Part shown: in pieces, positions 16,662-25,061 of the stretch
Layout: each line of letters opens with the position of its first letter
Position numbering within the stretch: the stretch's first letter is position 1
Notes under the pieces: model-generated
What the model saw: only the letters and a program-made list of their open reading frames with translations
Told to the model about the DNA's origin: nothing
Database searches by the model: none
Assembly: GCF_030816295.1 (NCBI RefSeq)
Contig: NZ_JAUSXV010000001.1
Location: forward strand, 2,108,001 to 2,172,000
Source: Microbacterium natoriense
Lineage (GTDB): Bacteria; Actinomycetota; Actinomycetes; Actinomycetales; Microbacteriaceae
Reading direction: 5' to 3'
DNA: 64,000 nucleotides
Position numbers and translations under genes: made by a program

Positions 16662-18602
16662 ATGACGACCTGGATCGAACTCCTGCTCGCCCTCGGCACG
16701 CTCGGCCTGCTGCTGTTCATTCCTGGGTACCTGATCGCCCGCTTCCTCGGGCTGCGCGGCTTGTGGGCGGTCGCCGTGTCGGGTCCGGCGTCTGTAACCG
16801 TCGTCGTGCTCGCCTCCATTGTCGCGCCGTTGCTCGGACTGACGTGGGGACTCCTCCCCGTCGCGCTTGTCGCGGTATCGGTGCTTGCAGTGGCGAGCGC
16901 ACTTCGGATGCTGTTCTGGCGGGGTCAGAGCCTCGGTCGCTCGGAGGAGAGCCTGCGCCCTTGGGCGATAGCAGCAACTGCGGCCGCGCCGCTGGTGATT
17001 CTGATCCAGGTGCTTGCGATGGTCTCCTCTCCGGAGCACATCTCCCAGACTTTCGACAACATCTTCCATCTCAACGCCGTCCGCTACATCCTGGACACTG
17101 GCAACGCCTCTCCGTTCTGGGTCTCGTCGTTGACGAGCGTGGAAGCAGGTGTCCCCCCGACCTTCTATCCGGCCGGATGGCACGCCTTGTCTGCCCTGGT
17201 CGTGGGGGTCAGCGGAGTCTCCATCGCCGTTTCGTCGAATGCGCTTGTGATCGGGTTCGCTGCTTTCGTGTGGACCAGCGGCATCGTGGTGTTGACCCGT
17301 GAGCTGTGGGGCCGTCGTACAGTGACGATCGTGGCCGCCGCAGCGGCGGCCACATGCTTCCCTGCCTTCCCGCTCCTCTTGGCCGACTACGGTGTGCTGT
17401 TCCCGTTCATGATGGCGTTGAGTTTCGTCCCGGTCTCACTGGCGCTGCTGATCCGCGCGGTCATCGGCGTGCACGCAGACGGACGGGAACGCCTTCCGTG
17501 GCTCGTGGCTCTGTGCGGGCTGCTCCCGGCTGTCGCGATCAGTCATCCGGGGGCGCTCGTCGCTCTGCTCGCCTTCGGCGGCGTGGTGCTCCTGGCCGCT
17601 CTCGTCCGCCGTGCCCGGCTCTATCGGGGTCTGCCGCCCGGGGGAGTGTGGCCCTGGGTGTCGGTGGGTGTGTACCTCCTGGTGGCCGGAGTCCTCTGGT
17701 ACGTGTTGCGTCCGCCGGCGGATGCGCGAACATGGCTCCCGGAGATCACGGTGGGGCAGGCTATCGGCGAGGTTCTCACCGTGTCCGTGAACGGCGCACC
17801 GGTGAATCTGGGTATGGCACTGCTCGTACTGATCGGAGTCGCGGCGATCTTCCGACGGAGGACAGTCCAAGGCTGGCTCGTGCTTGCGCTGTTCGCGCTC
17901 GCTGCAGGCCTTTACGTCACCGTGGCGGGCGTGCCGTATCTTCTGCTTCGTGACATTCTCGTCGGGGCGTGGTACGACAACATCCCGCGACTCGCAGCGA
18001 TCATGCCGCTGGTGTGGGTACCGCTGGCGGCACTCGGATTCACTGCGGCATGGGATTGGCTCGTGGCCCAACGTCGTGCGATCGCTCGTCCGGCTCTGGC
18101 GACCGTCGCCCTCGGTGCGCTGGTGCTGGCGGCGTTCCCCGTGCCGCAGGTCATGAGTATGCGCCAGGCCGTGCGTGATGGACAGGCCAACTATGCCGTC
18201 ACGGGGAAGGCTCCGCTGCTGAGCACCGACGAGTTGGTGCTGTTGGACCGACTAGACGACGAGGTACCGGTCGATGCTGTGATCCTCGGAAGCCCGTGGA
18301 CCGGTACCGCCCTCGCCTACGCGCTGGCGGACCGGAAAGTGCTCCTGCCCCACACCCTGATGTATGTGTCCCCGGAGATGCAGGAGATCCTGGACGGACT
18401 CGACACGACTCGGGCCGGGTCCGAGGTGTGCGATCTGCTCGCCGAGCGCAGCGTCTCATATGCGCTCGATTTTGGTCGACGCGAAGTGAATGACGGACGG
18501 CATGTGTATCCCGGACTCGACCAGCTTGCGACATCCGGCGCCGTGGAACTCGTCGATCAGCAGGGCAGCGCCCGCCTGTATCGTGTCACCGCCTGCGGAT
18601 GA
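16662..18602 (+). CDS. polytopic membrane protein, DUF6541-like
   Basis: A 646-residue protein with about 13-15 predicted membrane helices and an extracytoplasmic C-terminal part from about 520. No catalytic motif is recognised with certainty. The HISQTFDNIFHLNAVRYIL loop after the fourth helix, with acidic and aromatic residues, resembles the first outer loop of GT-C type transferases, so a lipid-phosphosugar-dependent transferase is possible. The ATG at 16662 is chosen because the first helix follows immediately; the frame open from 16494 overlaps the preceding gene. It is probably co-transcribed with the upstream glycosyltransferase. The family label is a recollection of similar actinobacterial proteins. 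Confidence 0.6.
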   Translation: MTTWIELLLALGTLGLLLFIPGYLIARFLGLRGLWAVAVSGPASVTVVVLASIVAPLLGLTWGLLPVALVAVSVLAVASALRMLFWRGQSLGRSEESLRPWAIAATAAAPLVILIQVLAMVSSPEHISQTFDNIFHLNAVRYILDTGNASPFWVSSLTSVEAGVPPTFYPAGWHALSALVVGVSGVSIAVSSNALVIGFAAFVWTSGIVVLTRELWGRRTVTIVAAAAAATCFPAFPLLLADYGVLFPFMMALSFVPVSLALLIRAVIGVHADGRERLPWLVALCGLLPAVAISHPGALVALLAFGGVVLLAALVRRARLYRGLPPGGVWPWVSVGVYLLVAGVLWYVLRPPADARTWLPEITVGQAIGEVLTVSVNGAPVNLGMALLVLIGVAAIFRRRTVQGWLVLALFALAAGLYVTVAGVPYLLLRDILVGAWYDNIPRLAAIMPLVWVPLAALGFTAAWDWLVAQRRAIARPALATVALGALVLAAFPVPQVMSMRQAVRDGQANYAVTGKAPLLSTDELVLLDRLDDEVPVDAVILGSPWTGTALAYALADRKVLLPHTLMYVSPEMQEILDGLDTTRAGSEVCDLLAERSVSYALDFGRREVNDGRHVYPGLDQLATSGAVELVDQQGSARLYRVTACG

Positions 18603-18629
18603 CGCGTCCGTTCGGTTGATTTCGGGGGA

Positions 18630-19892
18630 TCAGGTTGCTGCGAGGCCGAGCAACGCCACTCGGGAGCGATAGATCGCCAGGCCGATCGAGGTGAGCGCGA
18701 GGGCGATCAGGGCGCCGGGAACGTCGAGGAGCAGTGTGCCGACGAGCACCCCAAGTAGGGCAGCGACCGTTGCGACTCCGGCCGAGAGCGCCAGAGCACG
18801 GGAGCGGCCGATCGTTACGAGCACTGCGAGTCCGGTGATCTGGCTGATCGCCTCACCAGCGAATCCGAGCCCCATGGCAACCGAGATCAGGGGTGGAATG
18901 GCGATGGCGCCCTGCGAGAGCAGAGGCGCGACCCACGGGGCGCATGTGATCATCCCGACCGCGCCGATGAACCCGATCCCGCACGCGACCAGCATCGCGA
19001 TGCGTGCGCGGGAGCGGATGTGCTCTCGTCCTGCCTCCGGGACCCAGCTCTGGATGGCCTGCAGGATCGGAGCAAGGACCAGTCCCGCGTAGCGCGAGAG
19101 CCTGTCGGCGAGCACGAAAAGCGGGAGCGCCGAGGCGGGGACGATGAGCTTGACGATGACGACGGGGAGCGTCGTGATCAGGCTGGTGGTGAACGTCGCG
19201 GTGAAACCGGGCATCTGATCCTGGAGCAGTCCGCGCAGAGCCTGGCTGCGGTCGATCCGCCATGGTCCGTCCGCGGACCTTGTTGCCACGAACACGCAGG
19301 ATGCCAAGAGGCCCAGTACAGCGAAGCTTGCCGTGGAGGCCACGTACACCAGCAGGGAAGGGGCGACGAGAACTCCGACGAGGGCGGCGGCCTGTCCGAG
19401 GATCGCGGGTAGCGCGTCGAAGAGGAAGAGCGCGACGGGGCGATTGGTGCCGATGAAGTACCACGCAGCTCCGGCCGCTGGCGCTACCGACGTCAGAGCG
19501 GCGAGTGCGGCGACGAGGGGATCGATGTGGACGATCGCGGCCGCGATCAGCGTTCCGGCCACGAGGACAGGCAATAGGATGATGACGCGTGCGAGGAGCG
19601 AGGTTACGAAGAATTCCTTGCGGTCCCTGTCGGGCAGACTCGCGACCGTGCTCGGTCCTGTCGCACCCCATCCGAAGCCGACGATGACCGCGAGGAACTG
19701 GGAAATCGACTGCAGCACGGCCAAACGTGCCCACGTCGTATCGCCGAGCTGGCCGATCAGCACCGGGATCGAGACCACACCGACAAGGGTCGAGAGGACG
19801 ATCGACAGAGAGAACAGGAGCGAGCGGCGGACCAGTTCGTGTCCGATCGCCTTCCGCGCGCGGCCGCGGCGCGGACCGAGGGGGGAGCTCAT
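18630..19892 (-). CDS. lipid-linked oligosaccharide flippase-like protein (Wzx/MATE fold)
   Basis: A 420-residue protein with about 12 hydrophobic helices and no large soluble domain. SLLFSLSIVLSTLVGVVSIPVLIGQLGDTTWARLAVLQSIS at the N-terminus is typical of polysaccharide-biosynthesis (Wzx, PST) proteins. Such flippases move undecaprenyl-linked oligosaccharides across the membrane. Its start codon shares one base with the stop of the upstream glycosyltransferase (TGATG), and it is the last gene of a three-gene minus-strand operon. It implies a Wzx-type export route besides the two ABC exporters in this window. Confidence 0.82.
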   Translation of the reverse strand: MSSPLGPRRGRARKAIGHELVRRSLLFSLSIVLSTLVGVVSIPVLIGQLGDTTWARLAVLQSISQFLAVIVGFGWGATGPSTVASLPDRDRKEFFVTSLLARVIILLPVLVAGTLIAAAIVHIDPLVAALAALTSVAPAAGAAWYFIGTNRPVALFLFDALPAILGQAAALVGVLVAPSLLVYVASTASFAVLGLLASCVFVATRSADGPWRIDRSQALRGLLQDQMPGFTATFTTSLITTLPVVIVKLIVPASALPLFVLADRLSRYAGLVLAPILQAIQSWVPEAGREHIRSRARIAMLVACGIGFIGAVGMITCAPWVAPLLSQGAIAIPPLISVAMGLGFAGEAISQITGLAVLVTIGRSRALALSAGVATVAALLGVLVGTLLLDVPGALIALALTSIGLAIYRSRVALLGLAAT

Positions 19893-20812
19893 CAGAGCTT
19901 CCTGCCCAGGCGGGCGAGGCTCGACATCAGCTCATCAGGGATACGGCCGGTGATGCCGGCGCGACCGTCACGGATACCTCGGCGTAGCGCCAGCAGTTGT
20001 GCGGCGCGGTCACCCGGGATGAGGAGGCCTCCGAAGATCATGGAGGAGAGCAAGCGGGTGCGCCGCCATGTCCACGAGCGGCGCTCGCGCCCGTAGCGCC
20101 GGGACAGGATCACGGAGTTGCGCACCATGTAGTACGTGCGGAAGGGGGCGTGGTAGAGCAGGTGACGTGGACGGCCGCCCAACACGAGCTGCCTGCCGAA
20201 AATCGTGAGCGGTACGAGCGTGCCCAGCTCGTGCCCGATGTCGGTACCGGGGACGAGCACGTACCGAAAACCACCTTGCCACGCGCGCAGGGTGTATTCG
20301 CTGTCGACCGCGTCGATGAACAGCGCCTCCTCGAAAGGACCCACCCGGTCGAACACCTCCAGCCGCACGACCTGGCCGGCCTGGATGGGATCGAACGGGC
20401 GGCCGTCGCGATCGAGCACCACTCCGGTCCCTCCCGCAGAGGATGGGACTGCTCCGACGGGCTCCTCACCGCGTCGGAGGGCCTCGGACAGGACGGCTAG
20501 GGAACGCTCGACGTACCCCTCGGGGATCCAGGAATCTTGATCGAGGGTGAGCACATGCGTGGCACCTGAAGCCCGAGCAGCCGTGATGCCAACGTTCAAC
20601 GCCCGGGCGATCCCGCCGTTCTCGGGAAGCTCGATCACCTCTACGCGTTGGTCGTCGATCCCGAGACCGTTGGTCGAGGCTGTTCCATCGTCGACGAGCA
20701 CGACGGAGTGCACCTGAGTGAGCAGGTCGGACACATGATCGCGCAGTGCGTCGGGCGGCCGGAAGGTGGGTATCACGGCGATGACCACAGGTGCGGAGGT
20801 GGTTGGGGTCAT
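19892..20812 (-). CDS. family 2 glycosyltransferase, rhamnosyltransferase-like
   Basis: A 306-residue GT-A enzyme. VIAVIPTFRPPDALRDHV opens the domain (about 10). DDGTAST (about 41), LTLDQDSWIPEGYVE (about 88) with the DQD metal site, and LFIDAVDSEYTLRAW (about 165) follow. These match rhamnosyltransferases of O-antigen type, consistent with the dTDP-rhamnose genes at 27-31 kb. A basic C-terminal region follows. It is coupled to both neighbours by overlapping stop and start codons. Confidence 0.83.
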   Translation of the reverse strand: MTPTTSAPVVIAVIPTFRPPDALRDHVSDLLTQVHSVVLVDDGTASTNGLGIDDQRVEVIELPENGGIARALNVGITAARASGATHVLTLDQDSWIPEGYVERSLAVLSEALRRGEEPVGAVPSSAGGTGVVLDRDGRPFDPIQAGQVVRLEVFDRVGPFEEALFIDAVDSEYTLRAWQGGFRYVLVPGTDIGHELGTLVPLTIFGRQLVLGGRPRHLLYHAPFRTYYMVRNSVILSRRYGRERRSWTWRRTRLLSSMIFGGLLIPGDRAAQLLALRRGIRDGRAGITGRIPDELMSSLARLGRKL

Positions 20813-22048
20813 CGGACGCCCTCCTGAATGAGTTCTTCGTACAGTGTCACGATCCTCGCCCCGAACGCTTCCAGTCCGTATTCACGGATCGCCCAGTCGC
20901 GGATGGTCGCCTCGTGGCTGCGGTCCTCGTCCTGCAGAGCGGCGACCACGGCCGCGGCGAACGCGTCGGGGTCGTCTGTGACGCTCCGGATGGCGTCATC
21001 GCGTTCGATCCCCTCGGCCCCGACCGGCGTGGCCACGACGGGAACTCCGCGCAGCAGGGCGTCGATCGTCTTGAACTTGACGCCGGCGCCGTTGCCGCAG
21101 CGGCACGACGACCACGTCTGCTTCGTCGAGATAGGGATCCATCGACTCCACGAAGCCGGTGACTGTCACGGTCTCGTCGATGGCGGCCAGACGGCGCAGC
21201 GCGGCGCTCGGGTTCGCGCCCACGACGGTGAAGCGAGCAGTCGGGATTTCGACGTGTACCTGCGGCCAGACGTGCTGGAGGAACCAGCGGGCTGCCTCAT
21301 CGTTGTCGGGGCGACCCATGGCGCCGCTGAAAACCACGGTGGCGGGAGAAGTCGACGCGCCAGCGGCCGCAGGGAGTGGCACCGGGAATCCCGGACGCAC
21401 GACTTCGGGGCGGGCATTCGGCGCGAGGGAACGGACGAGGCGCGCGTCTTTGTCGCTGAACACAACCACCCGGTCCGCCTCCTCGAACGTACGGCGCTCG
21501 CGTCGGCCGCTCAACGCCGCCGCCAGCGTGTACGCGGCGCGCATCAGTGGATTGCGTGCGGTCGTCGCCGCGCGGGACCAGCGCTGAGTGATCACATCAT
21601 GGGCGATGACGACGAGACGAGCGTGAGGGGACCGTGCACGCACCGCCGGAATGAGACTCCCCATCTCCGACCATTGGAACTCGACCACGTCGGCGTTGGC
21701 GAGCAGGCCGGCGGCCGCAGTGCTTCGCCGTAGCGTACGTGCGAATGACGCGTGAGCAGTGCTGCCCCTCAGCAGCGAAACCACGTCGGCGAGCAACTTG
21801 AGACGATCGGCGATGATGGGGCGCAGCCCGGAGAGGAGCAGGAGCGGCCCCGCGGCCCCCTTATCCACGGCCTCGCGGTTCAGCGCGCTTGCCGGAGCAA
21901 TCGCCGTCAGCTCGAACTCCGTCCTGAGCGCACGATAGTGCTGAAGCGCATATTCACCGCCCGCGTGCGCGATGCCCGCGTACGGGACATACTTGGTCAC
22001 GCTCGCAATCGCGGCGCGGACGCCACTCTCAGGTGGGGAAGAATGCAT
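20809..22048 (-). pseudogene. GT4-type glycosyltransferase interrupted by a one-base frameshift
   Basis: Two minus-strand frames form one gene. The N-terminal 317 or so residues run from ATG 22048 to about 21097, ending YLDEADVVVVPLR. The expected continuation NGAGVKFKTIDALLRGVPVVATPVG is found only after shifting by one base near 21094-21100, where one extra base sits between the codons for Arg and Asn. The total of 1240 bases is one more than a multiple of three; without the extra base the protein would be 412 residues. As written, the unshifted frame runs 33 more residues of nonsense and stops at 20996. The lost part holds the donor-binding motif, so the product would be inactive, and coupling to the next gene would be broken. 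A sequencing error is possible, as the shift lies in GC-rich sequence. Confidence 0.8.
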
Positions 22049-22054
22049 ATCAGC

Positions 22055-22061
22055 TAGCCTA
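22055..22061. promoter_or_regulatory. overlapping divergent -10 boxes
   Basis: TAGCCT (22055-22060, plus strand) lies eight bases before the ATG at 22069. TAGGCT (22061-22056, minus strand) lies seven bases before the ATG at 22048. The two boxes share five base pairs, so both genes appear to be transcribed from one bidirectional, leaderless promoter. Confidence 0.55.
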
Positions 22062-22068
22062 GGCGTCG

Positions 22069-22935
22069 ATGTGCGAAAAGAATGACGCTGTGGTCACGGC
22101 CGGCGGCTACGCGGCCGTGATCATCGCCTACCACCGGCAGGATCTCCTCGACGCGGTGCTCGAACGCCTCCGTGTGCAGACCTCGCGTCCGGAGATGATC
22201 GTCGTCGTCGACAACGGCGGCGACGTCGACGAGTCGTTTCTCGCGGGATCGGATATCGCCTCAGTGCTCGTTCGTCGTGCGGACAACCCCGGCTATGCGA
22301 CGGCCGTCAACATCGCTGCCGAACGTGCGCGGGGCGCTGGACTCGCGAACCTGCTCGTCCTCACCCACGACGCTGTCTTCGAGCCCACGCTCGCGGCTTC
22401 GCTTCTGGACGCGATGGCGGTCGACGCCCAGGCTGGCTGTGTGGCTCCGACGCTGCGCTGGGTCTCTCGTCCCGACCGCATCTTCTCGTCGGGGGGAGTG
22501 CTGACTCGCGGCGGTCGCGCCTATCACCGCACGGATGATGTCGTCGGTGCACGAGCGGTTCACTGGGTCGATGGTGCTGTTGCCCTCTATCGGGTTCAGG
22601 CGCTGGAGCACATCGACGGCGTGGACGAGAGGTACTTCCTCTACTTCGAGGACGTGGACACCGGATGGTCGCTCGCCCGTGCGGGGTGGCGCACGCTCGT
22701 CATACCCGAGGTGGCCCGGCAGGAGCCTGGTGCCCACCCGTTGCGCCTCGGCGTGCGAAACATGATCCTGTTCGCCCGGAAGGCACGACTTCCGTTGCTG
22801 CCCGCGGTGTATTCGGTCACCATGCGGGTTGCCGAGGAACTCGTCGTCGGACTTCGACGCGAGAAGCGCCTGCGCGTGATCGCCGCGATCCGAGGCATCT
22901 TCGACGGTCTGGCCGGTCGGCGGGGCAAGCCATGA
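22069..22935 (+). CDS. family 2 glycosyltransferase, WbbL-like
   Basis: A 288-residue transferase. AAVIIAYHRQDLLDAVLERL (about 14), VVVDNGG (about 44), NPGYATAVNIAAERARG (about 68), THDAVFEP (about 97) and ERYFLYFEDVDTGWSLARAGW (about 190) mark the dTDP-rhamnosyl or galactofuranosyl branch of family 2. It starts at an ATG eight bases after a -10 box. The stop overlaps the next glycosyltransferase's start (ATGA). Likely adds rhamnose or a similar sugar to a polyprenyl-linked glycan; the donor is inferred from rhamnose genes nearby. Confidence 0.83.
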   Translation: MCEKNDAVVTAGGYAAVIIAYHRQDLLDAVLERLRVQTSRPEMIVVVDNGGDVDESFLAGSDIASVLVRRADNPGYATAVNIAAERARGAGLANLLVLTHDAVFEPTLAASLLDAMAVDAQAGCVAPTLRWVSRPDRIFSSGGVLTRGGRAYHRTDDVVGARAVHWVDGAVALYRVQALEHIDGVDERYFLYFEDVDTGWSLARAGWRTLVIPEVARQEPGAHPLRLGVRNMILFARKARLPLLPAVYSVTMRVAEELVVGLRREKRLRVIAAIRGIFDGLAGRRGKP

Positions 22936-23828
22936 GCGACGACCGCACCATCGATATCCTCCTCCCGTACTACAGCCCATCGGAGCGCGCATGGCCGACG
23001 ATCGAGTCGGTCCTGGCGCAGACGGATCCGCGCTGGAGGCTCGTGGTGGTCGATGACGCCTATCCCGAGGATCTGATCCGAGCGCGGCTCGAGTCACTGG
23101 GCGACCCCCGTGTCGAGTACGTGCGCAACCCTGAGAACATCGGACTGGCACGCAACTTCAGCCGCTGTCTCGAACTGGCCCGCTCCGAGCACTTCGTCAT
23201 GCTCGGAGACGACGATCTGATGCATCCGAGGTATGTCGAGAGCATCTCGGCGCGCCTGGCGGCGCAGCCCGAGGTCGACATCGTGCAACCGGGTGTCCGG
23301 GTGATCGACGACGAGGGCAAGCAGGTTCTCCCGCTTGGCGACCGCATCAAGGCTGTGCTGCGTCCGCGCGGGGGATCGGATGGTGTGACGCTGTGCGGAG
23401 TCCGGATGGCCGAGAGCCTCATGCGGGCTGACTGGGCCTATTTTCCTTCGCTCGCCTGGCGCACATCCACGGCGCGGGCACACGGCTTCCGCGAGGAGTA
23501 CGCGGTCGCGCTTGACTACGGGCTCCTGCTCGACATCGCGCTCGACGGTGGGACGATGCTCGTGTACGACGACGTCGTCTTCGACTACCGCCGTCATCGC
23601 GCGTCGGTCTCGTCGACGACCGCGTCCTCAGGAGTCCGCTTCGCGCAGGAGCGGGAATTCGCCTGGGCCTTTGCGGCACGCATGGCCGAACGAGGGTGGA
23701 ACCGTGCCGCGCGCATCGGGCGCCGGCGTGCTATCTCACGACTGCACGCGGTGTCGGAGGCAGTGGGCGCGCTCCTGGCGGGTGATGTCGGTCGGTCGCG
23801 GGTCCTGCTCTCCTCGGCCCGGCGATGA
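22932..23828 (+). CDS. family 2 glycosyltransferase
   Basis: A 298-residue GT-A enzyme: IDILLPYYSPSERAWPTIESVL (about 7), VVVDDAYPED (about 38), NPENIGLARNFSRCLELA (about 61) and MLGDDDLMHPRYVESI (about 82) with the DDD-type metal site. The C-terminal ~60 residues are rich in Arg and Ala. The ATG at 22932 overlaps the preceding stop, so the two transferases are translationally coupled and probably act in sequence. Convergent with DUF2304. Confidence 0.85.
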   Translation: MSDDRTIDILLPYYSPSERAWPTIESVLAQTDPRWRLVVVDDAYPEDLIRARLESLGDPRVEYVRNPENIGLARNFSRCLELARSEHFVMLGDDDLMHPRYVESISARLAAQPEVDIVQPGVRVIDDEGKQVLPLGDRIKAVLRPRGGSDGVTLCGVRMAESLMRADWAYFPSLAWRTSTARAHGFREEYAVALDYGLLLDIALDGGTMLVYDDVVFDYRRHRASVSSTTASSGVRFAQEREFAWAFAARMAERGWNRAARIGRRRAISRLHAVSEAVGALLAGDVGRSRVLLSSARR

Positions 23829-23850
23829 GCCTGGTGTAGGCGGCGCCCCC

Positions 23851-24249
23851 TTACGAGGACTGGGCTCCGGGCGAGTCGTCGCCGCGGTGCGCCTGCTCCA
23901 GTTGATCGATGCGCAGGTTGATCCTGTCGAGCTCGGCGCGGGCAAGGGCAGCCTCCTCGGCGACTCGACGCATCTCGTCCTCGGTGTGCGAGAGTTCCCA
24001 GGATAAGTGGAGTGAGACTCCGAGCAGGAGCAAGAGCGCAAGGGCGAACAGGAGGTTCGCCGGCACCTGGACGCCCAGGATTCCGGTCGCCCAGACGAGC
24101 AGCCCGGGGAAGAGCCCCAGGATCAGCACGCACACCGCGATGACGATCCACATCACCGCGTATTTCTCGCGAAGCCTCCGGGCGAGCAGCATCCAGAACA
24201 CGATTGCGAGGCCCACGACAGCCATGGCGATACCGACGATGACGATCAT
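23851..24249 (-). CDS. DUF2304 family small membrane protein
   Basis: A 132-residue protein with three hydrophobic helices (about 3-20, 31-55, 64-85) followed by a predicted coiled coil (about 87-120) and a polar tail. DUF2304 proteins are found paired with polyprenyl-phosphate-type GT2 genes; they are thought to act as accessory membrane partners. Here the start overlaps the stop of such a GT2 gene by four bases, in agreement. Confidence 0.8.
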   Translation of the reverse strand: MIVIVGIAMAVVGLAIVFWMLLARRLREKYAVMWIVIAVCVLILGLFPGLLVWATGILGVQVPANLLFALALLLLLGVSLHLSWELSHTEDEMRRVAEEAALARAELDRINLRIDQLEQAHRGDDSPGAQSS

Positions 24250-24989
24250 GGCTGCTCGAATCGGGCGACGGCCTGCGCGCGGCGAGGCCCGCGCATCATA
24301 GCGAGGGCAAGAGCGAAGACGGATCGCAACAGATAGATGGATGCGCCGATGGGGCCCTGACTCGGGGTTCCGTGCGCCCGGGGGCGCATGGCCACCGGCA
24401 CCTGCGTAACGACGAGCCCGGCGTGGCAGGCAGCCACGAGGGAATCGATCGTGTCACCGAGGTACTCCGCGGGGTAGTAGGCGATGTACTGCGAGATGGC
24501 GCGCTCATTCGCCGCGCGGAACCCGCTGGTGATATCCGTCAACCGCGTCTTGGCCACTCGCGATACCGCGCCGGCAAGGAACTGCATCGCCCACTTGCGA
24601 GGGCCGCGGACCGAGTAGTCTCCGACCTCGGCGAAGCGGGCGCCGATCGAGATGTCCGCGTGCTCCAGGCCCGCGAGGACGCGCGCGATGTCCGCGGGGT
24701 TGTGCTGTCCATCAGCGTCCACCTGGATCGCCCGCTGGTATCCGTGCCTGTGTGCGTAGGTGAAGCCGGTGCGCATCGCCCCGCCGACGCCCAGATTGAA
24801 GGGAAGGGAGATGACGGTCGCTCCGGCTGCGTGTGCTACGTCAGCAGTGTTATCTCTCGAGCCATCGTCTACCACCGCGACGTCATAGGAGGGGTCGGCC
24901 CGCCTGATCTCGGTCACGGTATTTCCGACGTTGCGGGCCTCGTTCCATGCAGGCACGATGACCAGCACTCGGTCAGGCGGTGTCGTCAT
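24246..24989 (-). CDS. family 2 glycosyltransferase, polyprenyl-phosphate (dolichol-phosphate-mannose synthase-like)
   Basis: A 247-residue protein. VLVIVPAWNEARNVGNTV (about 8), VVDDGSRDNTADVA (about 38), LPFNLGVGGAMRTGF (about 61), QVDADGQHNPADI (about 88) and DITSGFRAANERAI (about 151) match the DPM1-like group, which load a sugar onto polyprenyl phosphate at the inner membrane face for use by outward GT-C transferases. It has no membrane helices of its own; the overlapping DUF2304 gene may supply them. A -10 box lies nine bases before the start. Confidence 0.88.
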   Translation of the reverse strand: MTTPPDRVLVIVPAWNEARNVGNTVTEIRRADPSYDVAVVDDGSRDNTADVAHAAGATVISLPFNLGVGGAMRTGFTYAHRHGYQRAIQVDADGQHNPADIARVLAGLEHADISIGARFAEVGDYSVRGPRKWAMQFLAGAVSRVAKTRLTDITSGFRAANERAISQYIAYYPAEYLGDTIDSLVAACHAGLVVTQVPVAMRPRAHGTPSQGPIGASIYLLRSVFALALAMMRGPRRAQAVARFEQP

Positions 24990-24998
24990 AGTCCGTTC

Positions 24999-25004
24999 AG
25001 TCTA
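24999..25004 (-). promoter_or_regulatory. -10 box (TAGACT) for the DPM1-like/DUF2304 operon
   Basis: TAGACT on the minus strand ends nine bases before the ATG at 24989, a near-leaderless arrangement with no Shine-Dalgarno sequence. Confidence 0.45.
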
Positions 25005-25061
25005 GTCGGGGCGTCGAGTCGCATTCGAACGCCGCAGATGGTTCGCGCGGCGCCTACGGGG

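Noticed and set aside
20809..21036. A separate 75-residue minus-strand gene
   Set aside because: Its sequence continues the glycosyltransferase donor domain across a one-base shift, so it is the C-terminal piece of that gene.
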